64,000 bases of DNA, taken from the NCBI GenBank assembly GCA_914767715.1, contig OU612072.1, forward strand, positions 3,350,001-3,414,000. The letters run 5' to 3'. The notes beneath the pieces were generated by a model that was not told where the DNA came from, made no database searches, and worked only from the letters and a program-made list of their open reading frames with translations. The stretch is from Membranipora membranacea. Taxonomy: Eukaryota > Bryozoa > Gymnolaemata > Cheilostomatida > Membraniporidae. Within the stretch, counting starts at the first letter, position 1; every line of letters starts with the position of its first letter. Positions 14,797-27,600 of this stretch are shown here, one piece after another. Position numbers and translations under genes: made by a program.

Positions 14797-16078
14797 CTCA
14801 ACTAAAACAAAAGAAATACAACTTTGTTGTATTCCTAATAATAATAAACTCAACTAAAACAAAAGAAATACAACTTTGTTGTATTCCTAACTAGAAACGG
14901 TAAACATATTTGCAAGCAAATATAAAGGAATACAACCAATATATTTGAATATCGAGGTCATGTGACATCATAATTGATGATGTCATAAGACTCGGTATAT
15001 GCCGAAACCCCCTTATCTTAAGTCTCAACTCAATCGCATGATGAGAACAGCTAATCGGCAGCAATTAACTCTCTATGGCGGCCATATTGGATTTCGGGTC
15101 ACGTGACATCAAAATCGATGATGTCATAAGATTCGGTATATGTCATATGTTTTAACTCAATCGCATGATAAGAACTGTTAATCGGCAGCCTCTTCCTGTT
15201 TATGGCGGCCATTTTGGATATCGGGTCATGTGACATTGAAATTGATGATGTCATAAGATTCGGTATAGGTCAAAACCCCCAAATCCCAAGTTTTAACTCA
15301 ATCGCATGATAAGAACTTCCTGTAAATGGTGGCCATATTGGATTCGGGTCACATGACATCAAAAATGATGATGTCATAAGATTCGGTATGTGTCATTGCC
15401 CCTATATCCCAAGTTTTAACTCAATCACATTATAAGAACTGCTAATTGGCAGCAATATACTGTTTATGGCGGCCATTTTGGATATCGGGTCATGTGACAT
15501 AAAAATTGATGATGTCATAAGATTCGGTATATGTCATAACCCCCACATCCCAAGTTTTAACTCAATCGCATGTTAAGAACTGTTTATCGCCAGCCACTTC
15601 CTGTTTATGGCGGCCATTTTGGATATCGGGTCATGTGAAATTGAAATTGATGATGTGATAAAATTCGGTATAGGTCAAAACCCCCAAATCCCGAGTTTTA
15701 ACTCAATCGCATGATAAGAACTGTTAATTGGCAGCAGTTAACTGTTAATGGCGGCCATTTTGTATATCGGGTCATGTGACATAAAAATTGATTATGTCAT
15801 AAGATTCGGTATATGTCATAACCCCCATATCCCAAGTTTTAACTCAATCGCATGATTCGTTCTCAAGATATGATCAATATAAAGGTCAAAACGTCCTCCA
15901 CTAATTAGTCTAATTAGCGAATATTACATAACAATTCAAAAATTCATTTAGTAATTTCTTAGCTAGACATATGGAACTATATTATGACAAAGTTCCATCA
16001 AATTCTGCTTGGTAGTTCTTGACTTATAGAAGCTCAAAAAGTGTTGCAATAATAATAATAAACCCTACTAAAACAAGA

Positions 16079-16101
16079 GGAATACAACTTTGTTGTATTC
16101 C
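16079..16101. repeat. Terminal hairpin marking the satellite edge
   Basis: GGAATACAAC, loop TTT, GTTGTATTCC forms a perfect 10-bp stem. The sequence after CTAAT (16,105) no longer matches the satellite, so the array ends on this hairpin. Similar hairpins occur inside the array near 682, 732, 4,410, 5,425, 5,475, 6,505, 8,970, 9,030, 9,085, 10,765, 10,810, 10,855, 13,600, 13,655, 14,825 and 14,878. A hairpin as the terminal structure is typical of rolling-circle (Helitron-like) elements, but that assignment is inference. Confidence 0.7.
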
Positions 16102-16105
16102 TAAT

Positions 16106-16580
16106 TATGATTAATCCCGTGCACCACCTTTGGCGGTAGGATTTTTAAGTTTCGAAATCTGAATAATGCCAAAGCTCAGGAATGTTTATTCACTGGAATG
16201 AGAACATAACGTAACAAAAGAAGTATTTAGTATCATTGACTGAAGTATTCATGCTTGACCAAGTTAGGTCCTACTATTCGATTCATGCTTACAAGACAAA
16301 CCAGTACTTTATCATCGTCATGTTGTCTCTCATCAGCCATCAGGAATCTAAGAATGACAATAGATAAAATAAATTACAGTCTCCTCGAAAACTACTAATC
16401 TTTTGTAAGTCAGGTTTACATTGTACAAAAAACCAATCATAAACTTTGACATGACTATTTCACTTGGCAGGGTACTATTTTCGGTGCTCCCTGTATAAAC
16501 GTGATTCTTGCGATGGTAGATTTGAATTGGATGAGCAAAGATAAATCCTCAATGACAAGACTTTTTTTCGTTGATTGCAG
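16106..16580. other. Single-copy spacer between satellite and first visible bark exon
   Basis: No repeat, exon or RNA gene is recognisable here. The stretch ends in a pyrimidine-rich tract and a CAG splice acceptor at 16,580, so its right part is intron sequence of the bark homologue. Because the first visible exon enters in phase 1, at least one coding exon must lie further upstream. Confidence 0.6.
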
Positions 16581-18685
16581 GTTCCTGAGAAACAATGATT
16601 TTGAGTTTACGATATCCGGGGGGTACGCTAACCTCACCCTATCTGGCAATCTCTTTTCTGAGAACGAAGCTAGAAAAGGTAAGTTGAGTTCATCTGTCAC
16701 AGGAGAGATAACACACTCTTAACCCTTTTAGACCCTGGGTTTTCGCACATTGAAATCTGGTATATTATTCAATAATGTCCATTTGCGAGTAAATTTAGAT
16801 TTTTTTACCATTGTTATGAGAATACTTTGATATGAACAGTAGTTGTTTTTTACTTTCCTAAACACTTCAATGGCTTATTCTCTGCTTCTTAACTTGGTGG
16901 TCAGGGAGTTTAGTTGAGTATTGACGACAACAGGCAAATGTTTACTAGCGTTTTCACAGTAGACAATATAAATTCAGGTCACAAGTGTAGGTCCAAAATG
17001 AAATCCTTTCTATTATGCTTCACTTCGGTTTCTCCTGTTCTGCTGCTGAGCCTTTGCTATAACTTAGGACAAACCATCCATTGTCAAAAGAATACCCCAT
17101 ACTTCTTGCTTTGAGCATCTGAGTTGAAACATTTCGGCCCTGGGCATCGTACCTTTCCTTAATAGAACTTCACATTCAGTATTATAATTTAGTTTCATCC
17201 TTAGACTGAGTGCTCAAACTTTACTGGATCAACCGTAACACCCAAGCACTATTTGAGCACTTTTACCATATTTACATCTCCTTTATATGGTGAACAGAGG
17301 CCTTACTACTTGATGTACCATATGGCCTTCAATATGGCCTTCAATATGCTTGATCAATGAATTAAGTGGATAAAGTAATAGAAGAAAAATTATGAACCAT
17401 TTATAAACCATCAAATACATCTAATAGCCTGACCGTTATATCTCGTTTAGGTTTGATAACAGTGAGTGGGACAGAGAAGGACATGATGATATCAGATAAT
17501 AGAATACTTAGTAACAGAGGAAGGTATATGTTAGAACTGGATATGAAAAGTCACAGGTGAGTAGTCTGTAGATAGATAGATATGTGTTATCATGAGCTAT
17601 CACCTCCGGGTCTTTCTTTCATCTGTAAATCCGTATAACTGTATATCAGTATATCTGTATATATATGTATATTTATATATATATATATGATTGTAGTGAG
17701 TTTAGTGTATATCTGTATATGCATATTAATATATTGTAGTGAGTTATGTGTATATCTGTATTTATATATTGTAGTGAGTTTGGTGCATATGCGTATATAT
17801 ATATATATATATTATAGTGAGTTTGGTGTATATTTGTATATCCGTATATTGTAGTGAGTTTGGTGTATATCAGCCAGCCTCAGTAACACGTAATGAGTTT
17901 AGAGATAACTCAGAGCTGACAGGTAGAGCTTACACTGTAAATAGGAAGGAGTCTGCAGTGTCTGGATATACACTCGCTCTCAGAGGTGTACAGAAGGTAA
18001 TCTTTATATTATTGTATTTTATATATTTAATGTATTTATAACGTTATTCTAAGGGTCCAGAAAATACAGTGTAGAATTGCGGCCTCTTGCCAAAGCTAGT
18101 AAGTAACCGATGAGATACTCTGAACACACCTATTATTTTTTTTACTTTATTGTGTCATGTCATATGTATCCATTAATAATGTAAGTAGCGCAAGTCTAAG
18201 TTTTGAATTATTTAGGTAGTGATTGGACATGCCAAATAGATAAAATAGTAAGGATACTAGTTTCTTTAATAGGCAATTGTGTTGAAAAAGTCTGTGGGAC
18301 AAATACCACATTCGTATGTAGTCATTCTCAAATCCTCTTAAAATGTCTCATATGTTCCTTAGCTCCTACTCACAAGCGAATAACACACTATCTGAATGGC
18401 TGTTGTTGGGCTGAAATATGAATGTCTTGTCATTAATTTCATTGAATTTTTCTTTTATCTCAGGTGAACATAACACATAATCTGTTTGTGGACCAGTTTG
18501 CGTACACGTTTATAGCTGATGTACCGTCCACCTCCCTGATTACCTACGTAGATGTAACTCGTAATTACTGGAACACCAACAACCAGACAGCGATGCGAGA
18601 GAAGATATTCGATTTTAGTGACTGGAGTAGTTACGCTGTAGCTAACTTCATTCCTTTCTTAACAAGCGACCGCTTCGACTCTCCA
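16581..18685 (+). other. Bark exons 1-4: end of a parallel beta-helix region
   Basis: Four exons encode short N-rich turns typical of right-handed beta-helix repeats, such as FLRNNDFEF, LTLSGNLFSENEA, MISDNRILSNRG and VTRNEFRDNSE. The block closes with VTRNYWN and a downstream FDFSDWS, the same kind of closing element as DNYWG at the end of the later helix (28,275-28,480). That repetition supports the multi-repeat ectodomain architecture of Anakonda. Exon 3 was started at 17,855 because only that acceptor keeps the frame. Confidence 0.75.
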
Positions 18686-21600
18686 GTATGTGAATCTCTG
18701 ATTAATATTGCTCAGTTAAACACTACCCAGAGACCAATGCATGTTATAGTCAGGCAGTTACTTACGATAATGTTATGTCAGATTCCCATAGTAAAAGATT
18801 CAATGCTCTACTGCGGGAGACTGTGACTTCATAATGCAGAGAATGGGAGTTACCTTCCCTTATGGGAGGCACTTTTCCCACTATCAATAATTCATGCCAA
18901 GTAGAGCATTGCATTTATTTAAACCATTCAAATCTGACACAATTTTATCATAAGTTAATGCCTGACTATAACATGCATTGGTCTTTGGGTAGTCTTTAAT
19001 TACTTTGAATTGTTGATTTATTTGTGTTTGATTTTACTTTTAAACCCCTCATTTCTATTTTCACTGCTTGGCTTGTCAATAATTTGTGAATTAGATAATC
19101 TCAACCTCTGCTTGCTGTATTTTAGGTGTCTCAGCAGTTACTAGAAGTCATCGAGTTTAGTCTGAACCGACCACTAGGTGGTGTTATTACATCTGATCTA
19201 ACTATAGAGAATAAAGGCTCAGATGACTATGAGGTCGTGTCAGACGTCACCATAGCTGAAGGTAAGGAAACTAAAACACACCTACTATATGCAATCAAAA
19301 GTACTTACCCTTTGTTATAGGATACTGAAATCCCATAAAATGAGAAGACATCAGAATGTTAAATTCCTCAAATGTTTGAGAACTTCATCGCTTCATGAGT
19401 AAATTATTTTCATTGCTCTTCAGAATTTTCCATTTTGTTAATATTCTAGCCTTAGTACTGTGATTCATACCTCATCATTTATGTAATCAGTGACTTTCTG
19501 TGATTGTTGTTATTTGATAAATTTAGTTTTATTGTTTGATGTACAGGTGTAACCGTAAAGATAGACCCCGGTGTAACGTTTAGAATCAGACCAAACATCG
19601 GATTCCTCGTACTGGGCAGACTGATGGCTAACGGACTGACTAAAAACCCCATCAAGTTCTTACCCTATAGTAACGGTCAAACATCGCAATGTAAGTGTTC
19701 TTACCCTACAGTACCTACAGTAACGGTCAAACATCGCAATGTAAGTTAAGAAAAAACACGGAGACATGTTTTCTAAAATCAAAAATATCAAGATTGCTCC
19801 CTTTTTTTACATAAAAACTAATACTGACATCTTAAGATAGGAACACGCTTGAAACATGTGAATCAACAGAGACTACACACATTGTCAAATACAGGACCAT
19901 AAATAATTAAAATTTTATGAGCAACAAATGTTACACATAGTTGAGTACTGCTTGATTTTATGTAAATGTCATATTTTCCATACTTCAGTGAGAAGTCACC
20001 ACATATGTTACGGAAATCAGTGTGTCATTTGTCATCAAAGACCGGCTTTTATCTTGAGAACAACCTTTACTCATAGTTCAAATTTTGATTGTAGCTCGAG
20101 TGCGCCGTCAGTCAGGTATTGATCTGTTAGGGGGTATACCTAACACCACTGAAGCGGACGGTTTATGTAGAGACACAGTTATAGAGGGAGTGAGGCTATG
20201 CGGAGGGGATAACGAGAGAGAAGGATTCCTGCAATTATATAACGATACTATAAACGCCTGGAGTCTGATGTGTGATCCTCAGTTTAACGATCGTACTGCT
20301 GAGGTACGTGTTTGTTTGATGCCTTGTCATCTGAAAATATTGGGATAAAACGACTGACTTTTCACATTGTATCTGAAGTCTCACCTAGATTGTATGCCTG
20401 CGTAGAGTCTAGTTAGTTTGATCATTCAAAGTTTGACTGGCAGCACTGTTTTATTCCTCTCCAATACCAGTATTTTTTATTTTACTGTCAATTGATTCAC
20501 ATATTACATATATTACTATATTACATATCACATATTATGAGAACAGATGGAGCGAAATTTGATGTAGATAATTGCTTTTGAAGGTTGACATGATCACAAA
20601 GAAGAACAAAAGATTACAACAAGAATTTCACATTAACAGATCAGCTTCTGATTTTCCTTGTATTTCTCCTAATATATTGCAGAATTTCAGTTTGATCCAC
20701 GCACGCACATATATAAATATAATTGTAGGTATTCTGTCGTAGTATGGGACATCACACAGGTAATGTTGCTGTTAGGTACAGTGAACTGTATGAATACTTC
20801 ACATTCGGACGAGACAGAAATCTCTACAAAGATTTGTGGACCAGATCGTACCTTTGTAAAGGTATGCCAGTTTAACAAATTGTGTGTTTTCTGATGATTT
20901 GTGAGCACATTTATTTTATCAGCAAAATCTTTGACAAAACTTTCGTTTATTTATGTTTGAAAAAAGTGGTGAAATGCGGTTATAGTTTCACAGCAGCTTT
21001 ACATTTTATATCTAATCCCGGACTGTTTTGTCTGTTGATTCCTGATATCTATGAGCTGGCTTCCCAACCGATCAGCAGGTGTATCATTATGTAGTTGAAG
21101 CAGACACTAGGGATTATCTAAAGTCTCTGGTTTAAGTATGTGAACTCAGCCCCTGTTTTATTCGGAGTTTCAGACTTGAACTTATGTTAATGTATGACAA
21201 TTTGTAGGAGATGAGAACCATGTAGATGAATGCGGACAGCGACTGAACTACAACCTTGAGCAGTGCTCTGTGGTAAGAGGTTATGTGTTTATGAGATGTG
21301 GAGACCGCAATCTAGATGAGGAATATGAGTACTGGGGTAATATCAGATTCGCTGTCAACTCAGCCGAGGCAGCGCAGGATAACATAGTGAGGTCAGCACT
21401 GAGGAATGTACAGATCAGAGGCGCAGGTCTGTATACTACATGATGTCATGTGACTTAAAAATGGATTTGTTTTAAGTTAGGTTATTCCTAGATCAAGTTT
21501 GCCTGCATTCCAGTTGCTCCCCTTCCACTGATCGTGCGGCGTGACCAGTGGAGACTAGCGAATCCAAATGTAGTCAAATGGACCAAACTGGTTGAGGTAA

Positions 21601-24600
21601 TTCCAATCTTCTTTAGAAGTACCCTATCACAATCTTCTATGTTATCAATCAATAATGAATATCCTAACTTTTTCTAATACTCATACTAAGCTCATTGTGG
21701 ACTCTACTAGAGGGAGAGGGGTAAATTGCATCTAGATACTTGGTACAAGCTTTTTGGCTGTACATCAAGACCTGGTATATATTCACCAATGGCACTCATA
21801 TTATTGTTAATTTCAAGTTTGGAGTCCAGTTTATATCGTACATCAAGTGAGTTATTTCATGTAGCCTAACTAATTAAAAAAGGTATAAAGGTGAACATTT
21901 CAAGTCCATATTGATGGGTGGGTACATTGTAGAGAAATGTTTAAATTGAATTCAGCGATCAGAAACAAACTGCTAATAGTCTCACTAGTCAGTTCTTAGC
22001 TCCTAAGTTTCCTCCTCTGATATTGACAGGTATACTACACGGATATAAAGTACCGGCTGTCATGTCTACTTATCACGTACCCAGTACATATAATATAGAT
22101 ATAAGAGACTGCGCTGCCGGAGGACTAGACTTTACCTCTCCCAGATCTAATGTGTTTGTACTCAACAGTCAGCTACAGAATAATTACGGGCCAGGAGTTA
22201 ATATTCTTGGTATGTATAATATGTATACCATACATACAGAGATATGGTAACATGTATAAACAAAGGTTTTTTTCAAAGTGGCAGCAGAGATTAGATAGGT
22301 TTCGTTTTTTATTGAGTCTCACCTAGCTTTTACTGATCCAGAAGAATTTTCAAACAAGACTTGTTTTTCTTGTTGGCCAAAGTCTGCCATGAGTCTCGGT
22401 TTTTAGTTAATTGTGCAACTAAAGGTCACATAATAATTGATAAATAAGCGACTCGGGTAAGTATTGGAATCAGATCACATCTACATAATTGATTAATGTT
22501 ATGTTTATGTATAGTAAGGTTGTCCGAATCAAAGAATATACCATCTGGTGTTTGTTGCCATCATAATACAATTGTATAACCAAGTGTTCAATTTTTATAT
22601 CAGTGTTGAATGGTGAGATACGTACAGCGCCCTCTACATTTAAAGCTCTGAACTCCTCGAGCGTTCCGTACAGAGTATTCGGTATGATTAACATGTGTGA
22701 TGCTGAGAAGGTGATAGAAGTGGACAGACGTGTTCTTATCTACTATAAGTATGACTTTGATACCGTCAACTGTGTCAAAGTGCTGAGAAATAAACACAGG
22801 ACAAGGCTCAATATTAGATTCCTACAGGTAAGGGACGTCAACAAACTTAGTCTGAGTTCTTATTTACACAATTTTACATGTGATGCCGTTGTTCAGCCAT
22901 GCACAAAAGTAACTCAGAACAAATTCGGTCTTGTATATTAACGCCACTGTTGTTTCTCTCATTATACAGTTTAATCTGTTCAGCGATGACTTCAGTCGTA
23001 ACCTTATAGAGCTGTATGATGGACCTGACTTTGTAGACTTCCATAAAATAGCAACGCTAACTGGGGAGTCGTCTGATCAGGTAAGTCGTCTTATCATGTA
23101 TGTCTCTTTGGATTTTACTGGCTCCGTATTTGTCTCTTCATCTTCAGGTTCATAAGAGAGGCACCATGTAAATGTTAACAACATTCCCACAATGCAGTGT
23201 GACATGGAGTTCCCAAGGTAGATCAGGGCAGTCTATAATCAATCAGTGACCTAATCAGTCTGAGTAATCCAGACATCGTGTGGGATATTCATCACCATAC
23301 CCTATCGGATAAGAAGAGAATACACATAGTCCTATAAACAGTGTGGACCAGAACCACCAAGAGACATCACACATTTTTTATCAATGTTGCCAACAGATTT
23401 GGAAAGGTGTTTTTTAAGGATTAACTGATTTAGATTTTGTTTTTTTAAACCCATTCAGGAGATCTCAACCAATGAACTGAGGGAGTTCATTGACTCAACC
23501 AAATGTGATATGCGATGCAAAGTGTATTTGCATCTGTGGCTTTATAAATAAATCCGTAAATCTGCATGTTTATATTTGTACAGGATAAAGCGCAGTTATA
23601 CCAGACGACTACATATTATGATTACGATCTGAAGCAGGAGATGACACAGTACCAGATGGGTATACACATACACGCCAGCCCAGCTAGTGGTCGTCACGGG
23701 TTTATAGCTGAGGTTACTACAGGCTCCAGTAGTTATACAGGTGAGTAAAGAACCAGCAGCCGGGCTTTCATTTCATATGTTTTTCAATGGCTGCGATTCA
23801 ATGTTTTTTTATAGAAATACTGATTAGGATTATTGTGCCCAAACTTATATATCAACTGAACGTTGAGAACTGAAAGACTACCCAAATAACAATGCATGTT
23901 AAAGTCAGGCAGTTACTTAAAATAAATTTATGCCAGATTTGAATGATAGTTACCTTCCCTCATGGAAGGCACTCTTCCCACCATCAATAATTCATACCAA
24001 GTAGAGCATTGAATTTTTTTTATCATACAACTCTGACATAACTTCATAGCTTTGGTCTTAGGGTAGTCTTTCAGTTCTCTGATTCCCATGTCATAATTGG
24101 AAAGCAGGGATACGTGAGGCAACATGAATATTATTTTAATGGATAAAACTGGAGTTGTCTGTTTTCTGTACTATTCGTTGCAAGAGAAGACAATCGTCAT
24201 ACCGATGATTAAGGGCTCTCCTCTATTATTTGTGTCTGTTATAATGTCGTCCTGTAAAACCTCCCTTTGTATTTTAGCTGCTGAAGGAGTACACAAAGTT
24301 ATAGGTAACACATTCTATAAGAATACTGGAGGTTCACTCAGATACTCCACTGTAGGAGAGAAGAACCCTGGTGTTGTACTCACTGGTCAGTTTGCTTAGT
24401 ATGTCAGTCATTCTGTTCCTGTAACCCTCTAACTGTCCCTTTGTGAAATTATACCTCTGCACTTACCTTTTTTTAATGACTGTGGCTCAGTCATTTAACC
24501 AGTATGTACAACTCTTGTCGCTCTAGAAATTCACTAACTATTTTTCATCATATGGAACAGTTCTTCACAGTTGAGGATGTTTGCTATTTGGGAATCATGA

Positions 24601-27600
24601 AAACTCTTGTCGGGCTTTTTTCTATGACGAAATTTCTTATTTGAAAACAGTGCAACTATAACCAAAGTTAGAAATTTCTTCCAAAGCATGATGATATGCC
24701 CACTAATTAACCCACAATATGTAAGGCCTATATATTAAATCAAGGGGTTAGTTAACTCCCTGGTTAGATATATACCCATTTTGTACATGATATGATATGT
24801 TATATATTTCAGGTAACACATTCACATCTAACGGCCTTGCAGTGCTGAACCTGACCTCTACAGAGAATGTATTATTGGAGGTACAGAATGTTCTAGATGT
24901 CAGTGTCAGTAATAACATGTTCACTGACAACAACGGCAGCTGTACTCTGTGGCTCAGCGCTGATGGGGGTAAGAGGTTCATTTTATGCTAACCTATTTTC
25001 GACATGAAATGAAAAAAATTCTTTTGGACTGACTGTTTAAATTTATGAAGCACGATGACCCAAATTTTTCATGCAACTTCATTGGCTACCGTTATTTTGG
25101 TTTTGAAACAGCTTATGGTTGAATTTAAAAAATAAGCTTATGGGAGAAAAATAACTGAGAAAACCTCAGATATAGGCCTCAGAGATTTTATAATTCAGAT
25201 TTGACTATTTCGATACATTTGTCTCCGGTTTCTGTTGATAGCTATGTGTACACCAAAATTCTGATGAGCCATTTCTTTCATGTCCCAGATTATTAATTAC
25301 CCGTCTGCGCAAGTAGTGCCATATTGATTTTTCTGAAGATGGGGAGTCTGTTGTATAACGCAGTGAAATAATTTTTATACTGATTTTTTTTTTTATTGGC
25401 ATAATTTTCATCCGATGAGAATGTTTTACAAAATCGGCCTTCCAAGAAAACAGAAAAAGGGAAAAAAAACCAAAAACTTTCAATCAAGATGACGAAAAAG
25501 ATAATCAGAAAAATTGAGTTTGAATGATTTATAATTGATTATTGAACGTAAATTATATGGAATATTGTTAATAGTAGATGCTATGATATTATCTAAAAAG
25601 TTATTTGAAGTTGGGTGTAGCTTGAACATGTCTCCCAGATTGAAATTGCGCCAAAAATTAAAATGTTCTAACAAAAGTGGTGGACATTTCTAGTTCATCA
25701 ATTGGAACATACTCATCCCTCTAACACCAAGGATATGTTCTATCAGTAAAAATCAAAATTCTCTCGGAGCCTATGAGAAGTATAGGTGTCTCAATCACCT
25801 GTTCTCTGAAACGTGCAGTCTCATACCACCTCACTCCCTCAACATGGACAAGACAAGGGATAATCTATAACAAGTGTTGTTATGATTTTACAGCGGCAGC
25901 GAAGGCAGTACAGGGTAATATATCTAATAATGTATTCTTATATACACGTAATGGAGAGGCTCTCAGAGTGTATGGTAACGCCTATCAGGAGCTTAGTATA
26001 TTATATAACTACTTCACTGGTAACTTAGTGGAGAACCTAAATACTGTCGATCTCAGGGACGTCATCGTTAATGTAACCGGTATGTGATAGCTGTATAACT
26101 ATATGGATTTGGGGTCGATGTTGAAATATAAAACCAAAGAGTTCAGACCAACTCCATTGACATGATAATATTGAGATTTTCAAATATCAACTTGTTGCCA
26201 ACAGCTGATATCAAATTTGCCAGTTTAGTCAGAACAGGGAGGGTGGGAGGTGAATAGTTCTTGTTCAGACGGAGTTATGCATTGTAAGCAACTCCTCATT
26301 TACTACAAATAAACTACCTCTGTTATAACATTAATATTTGTGGGAAAAATCTCACCTTCCCTTACAACACGCCATTATAACTAATTTCATGTCTGTCAAA
26401 AGATATTGTGAACTATGTTGACTGACCTTGCTTTCTACTTGCTTTCTACTTTCAGGTAACATTATATATAAAAATAAGGGGGCACATTGTATGGATATCT
26501 GGTCTAGTTTTGAGGTTACATCATCTAAACAAGCTGTGGTGCATAACTCGTTCTACGCTAATTATCCTGGAGATAAGTTCATAGTAAGTGAAATATTGAT
26601 AACTTTCGTATCAAATTTGCTTCTTAAGTTTTGTGATTCTTGAAGTGTTCTTGGCTGTACGCCAGGCCAGCTCTGTGGAATCCGTACGGGAAACATGTTA
26701 AGGAGCCAACAATGCTGGACAATCCCAACAATATATCAACTTCTGAAACACTCCCAAAGTGCTATTAGTATCATAATTGCTATCAGCAATCCTGTTTTCC
26801 ATCATATTGACCGCAACAATCAGCGGTGGTGAACGCAGCATATTCCCTATAAAAGCTCTGTGGATAATTTGGGGCTCCTCACTGCAGTTGTAACTTTCGA
26901 TATGAACTGCTGGGAATGCAGATGGTTTATGTTATTACAATGATGACATTGTGTAAACCCCCAAACTTGCAACTTTCAAGGGTGGCTCAAATTTGAATAA
27001 TATGATTGAATGGCTGGTTTTACTCAGTTTTTATCTCTCAGCTTGCCATCTTTATGTTTAAAATAATATGAACCCTGACATCAACCTGTCATCTCTTATA
27101 TTACCCAGGATGCTCAGGTCGGAGGTAATAACACAATGTTATACTCAGCTGGTCACTACAGTAATAAGATGATCAGATATAACTGGTTTGAGAATAAGTT
27201 TAACTTTGAGATGGCCACTCACAACAGAACTAGGTATGTATACTACGGTAAAACAAACCGCTTTATGTGCCCTCACCCCACATTTTTGCAAAAGACAGTT
27301 TTCTGAGCTCTTATTTATGCCTCAATTCAGAGTTATCCTCTCTCCAGTTTGGTACTTTTAACCCACGCCGCATAAGAAAACCTGCTGAAAGAGGGTTACC
27401 TTGAAAACCGCTTATGTGAGGATAAAAATGAGTTTTGATTCAGAGTCTGCACCATTGAAAACTCTGAGAGATAGGGTTTCCAAATCATTGGAGGCTTGAA
27501 TGTTGATAAATCTTAATTTTAGTGACGAAACTCATGAAAAATTCTGCCAAATTGTCCGCAAAACAGGCAAAAAATGCTAAAATTGACTATCTACTCAAAT

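Larger units (their letters stand above)
1..16105. repeat. Composite higher-order satellite array of 141-bp monomers
   Basis: The whole stretch is one repeat family. The basic monomer is 140-141 bp, recognisable by ATGGCGGCCAT, GGGTCATGTGACAT, GATGATGTCATAAGA and AACTCAATCGCATGAT; the first three occurrences of ATGGYGGCC lie 141 and 140 bp apart. Monomers are grouped into larger units. Each unit opens with ACTAGAAACGGT and closes with a block containing ACTAATTAGT, TTACATAACA and AGTTCTTGACTTATA, then (TAA)n and often a hairpin. The opening motif occurs near 742, 1524, 2485, 3456, 4426, 5492, 6520, 7784, 9101, 9881, 10869, 11828, 12648, 13667 and 14890, so units are about 0.8-1.3 kb and differ mainly in monomer number. 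No gene was recognised. Minus-strand reading frames here only reflect the period being divisible by three. The architecture resembles Helentron-derived (HINE) or mollusc pearl-type elements with internal tandem repeats; that analogy is inference. Confidence 0.95.

Noticed and set aside
1-16105. Many minus-strand open frames of 60-120 codons with similar peptides
   Set aside because: They are the 141-bp satellite read in one frame. Their ends follow monomer length changes and there is no gene structure, so they are not annotated as genes.
1-16105. CRISPR-like or direct-repeat array
   Set aside because: Repeats are contiguous with no unique spacers, and the context is animal nuclear DNA.
16455-16722. 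Open frames on both strands over the first bark exon
   Set aside because: The minus frame is a shadow. The plus frame extends outside the splice sites; only 16,581-16,678 fits the protein.
17871-17878. Alternative acceptors (ATATCAG, GCCAG) for bark exon 3
   Set aside because: Both give the wrong phase with exon 2, whereas 17,855 joins in frame.
23460-23522. Possible extra exon after a CAG acceptor in bark intron 12
   Set aside because: It has no good donor, and joining exon 12 directly to exon 13 gives a continuous CUB domain.
25205-25690. Minus-strand open frames in a bark intron
   Set aside because: AT-rich, overlapping frames without any recognised motif; too weak to call a gene or element.
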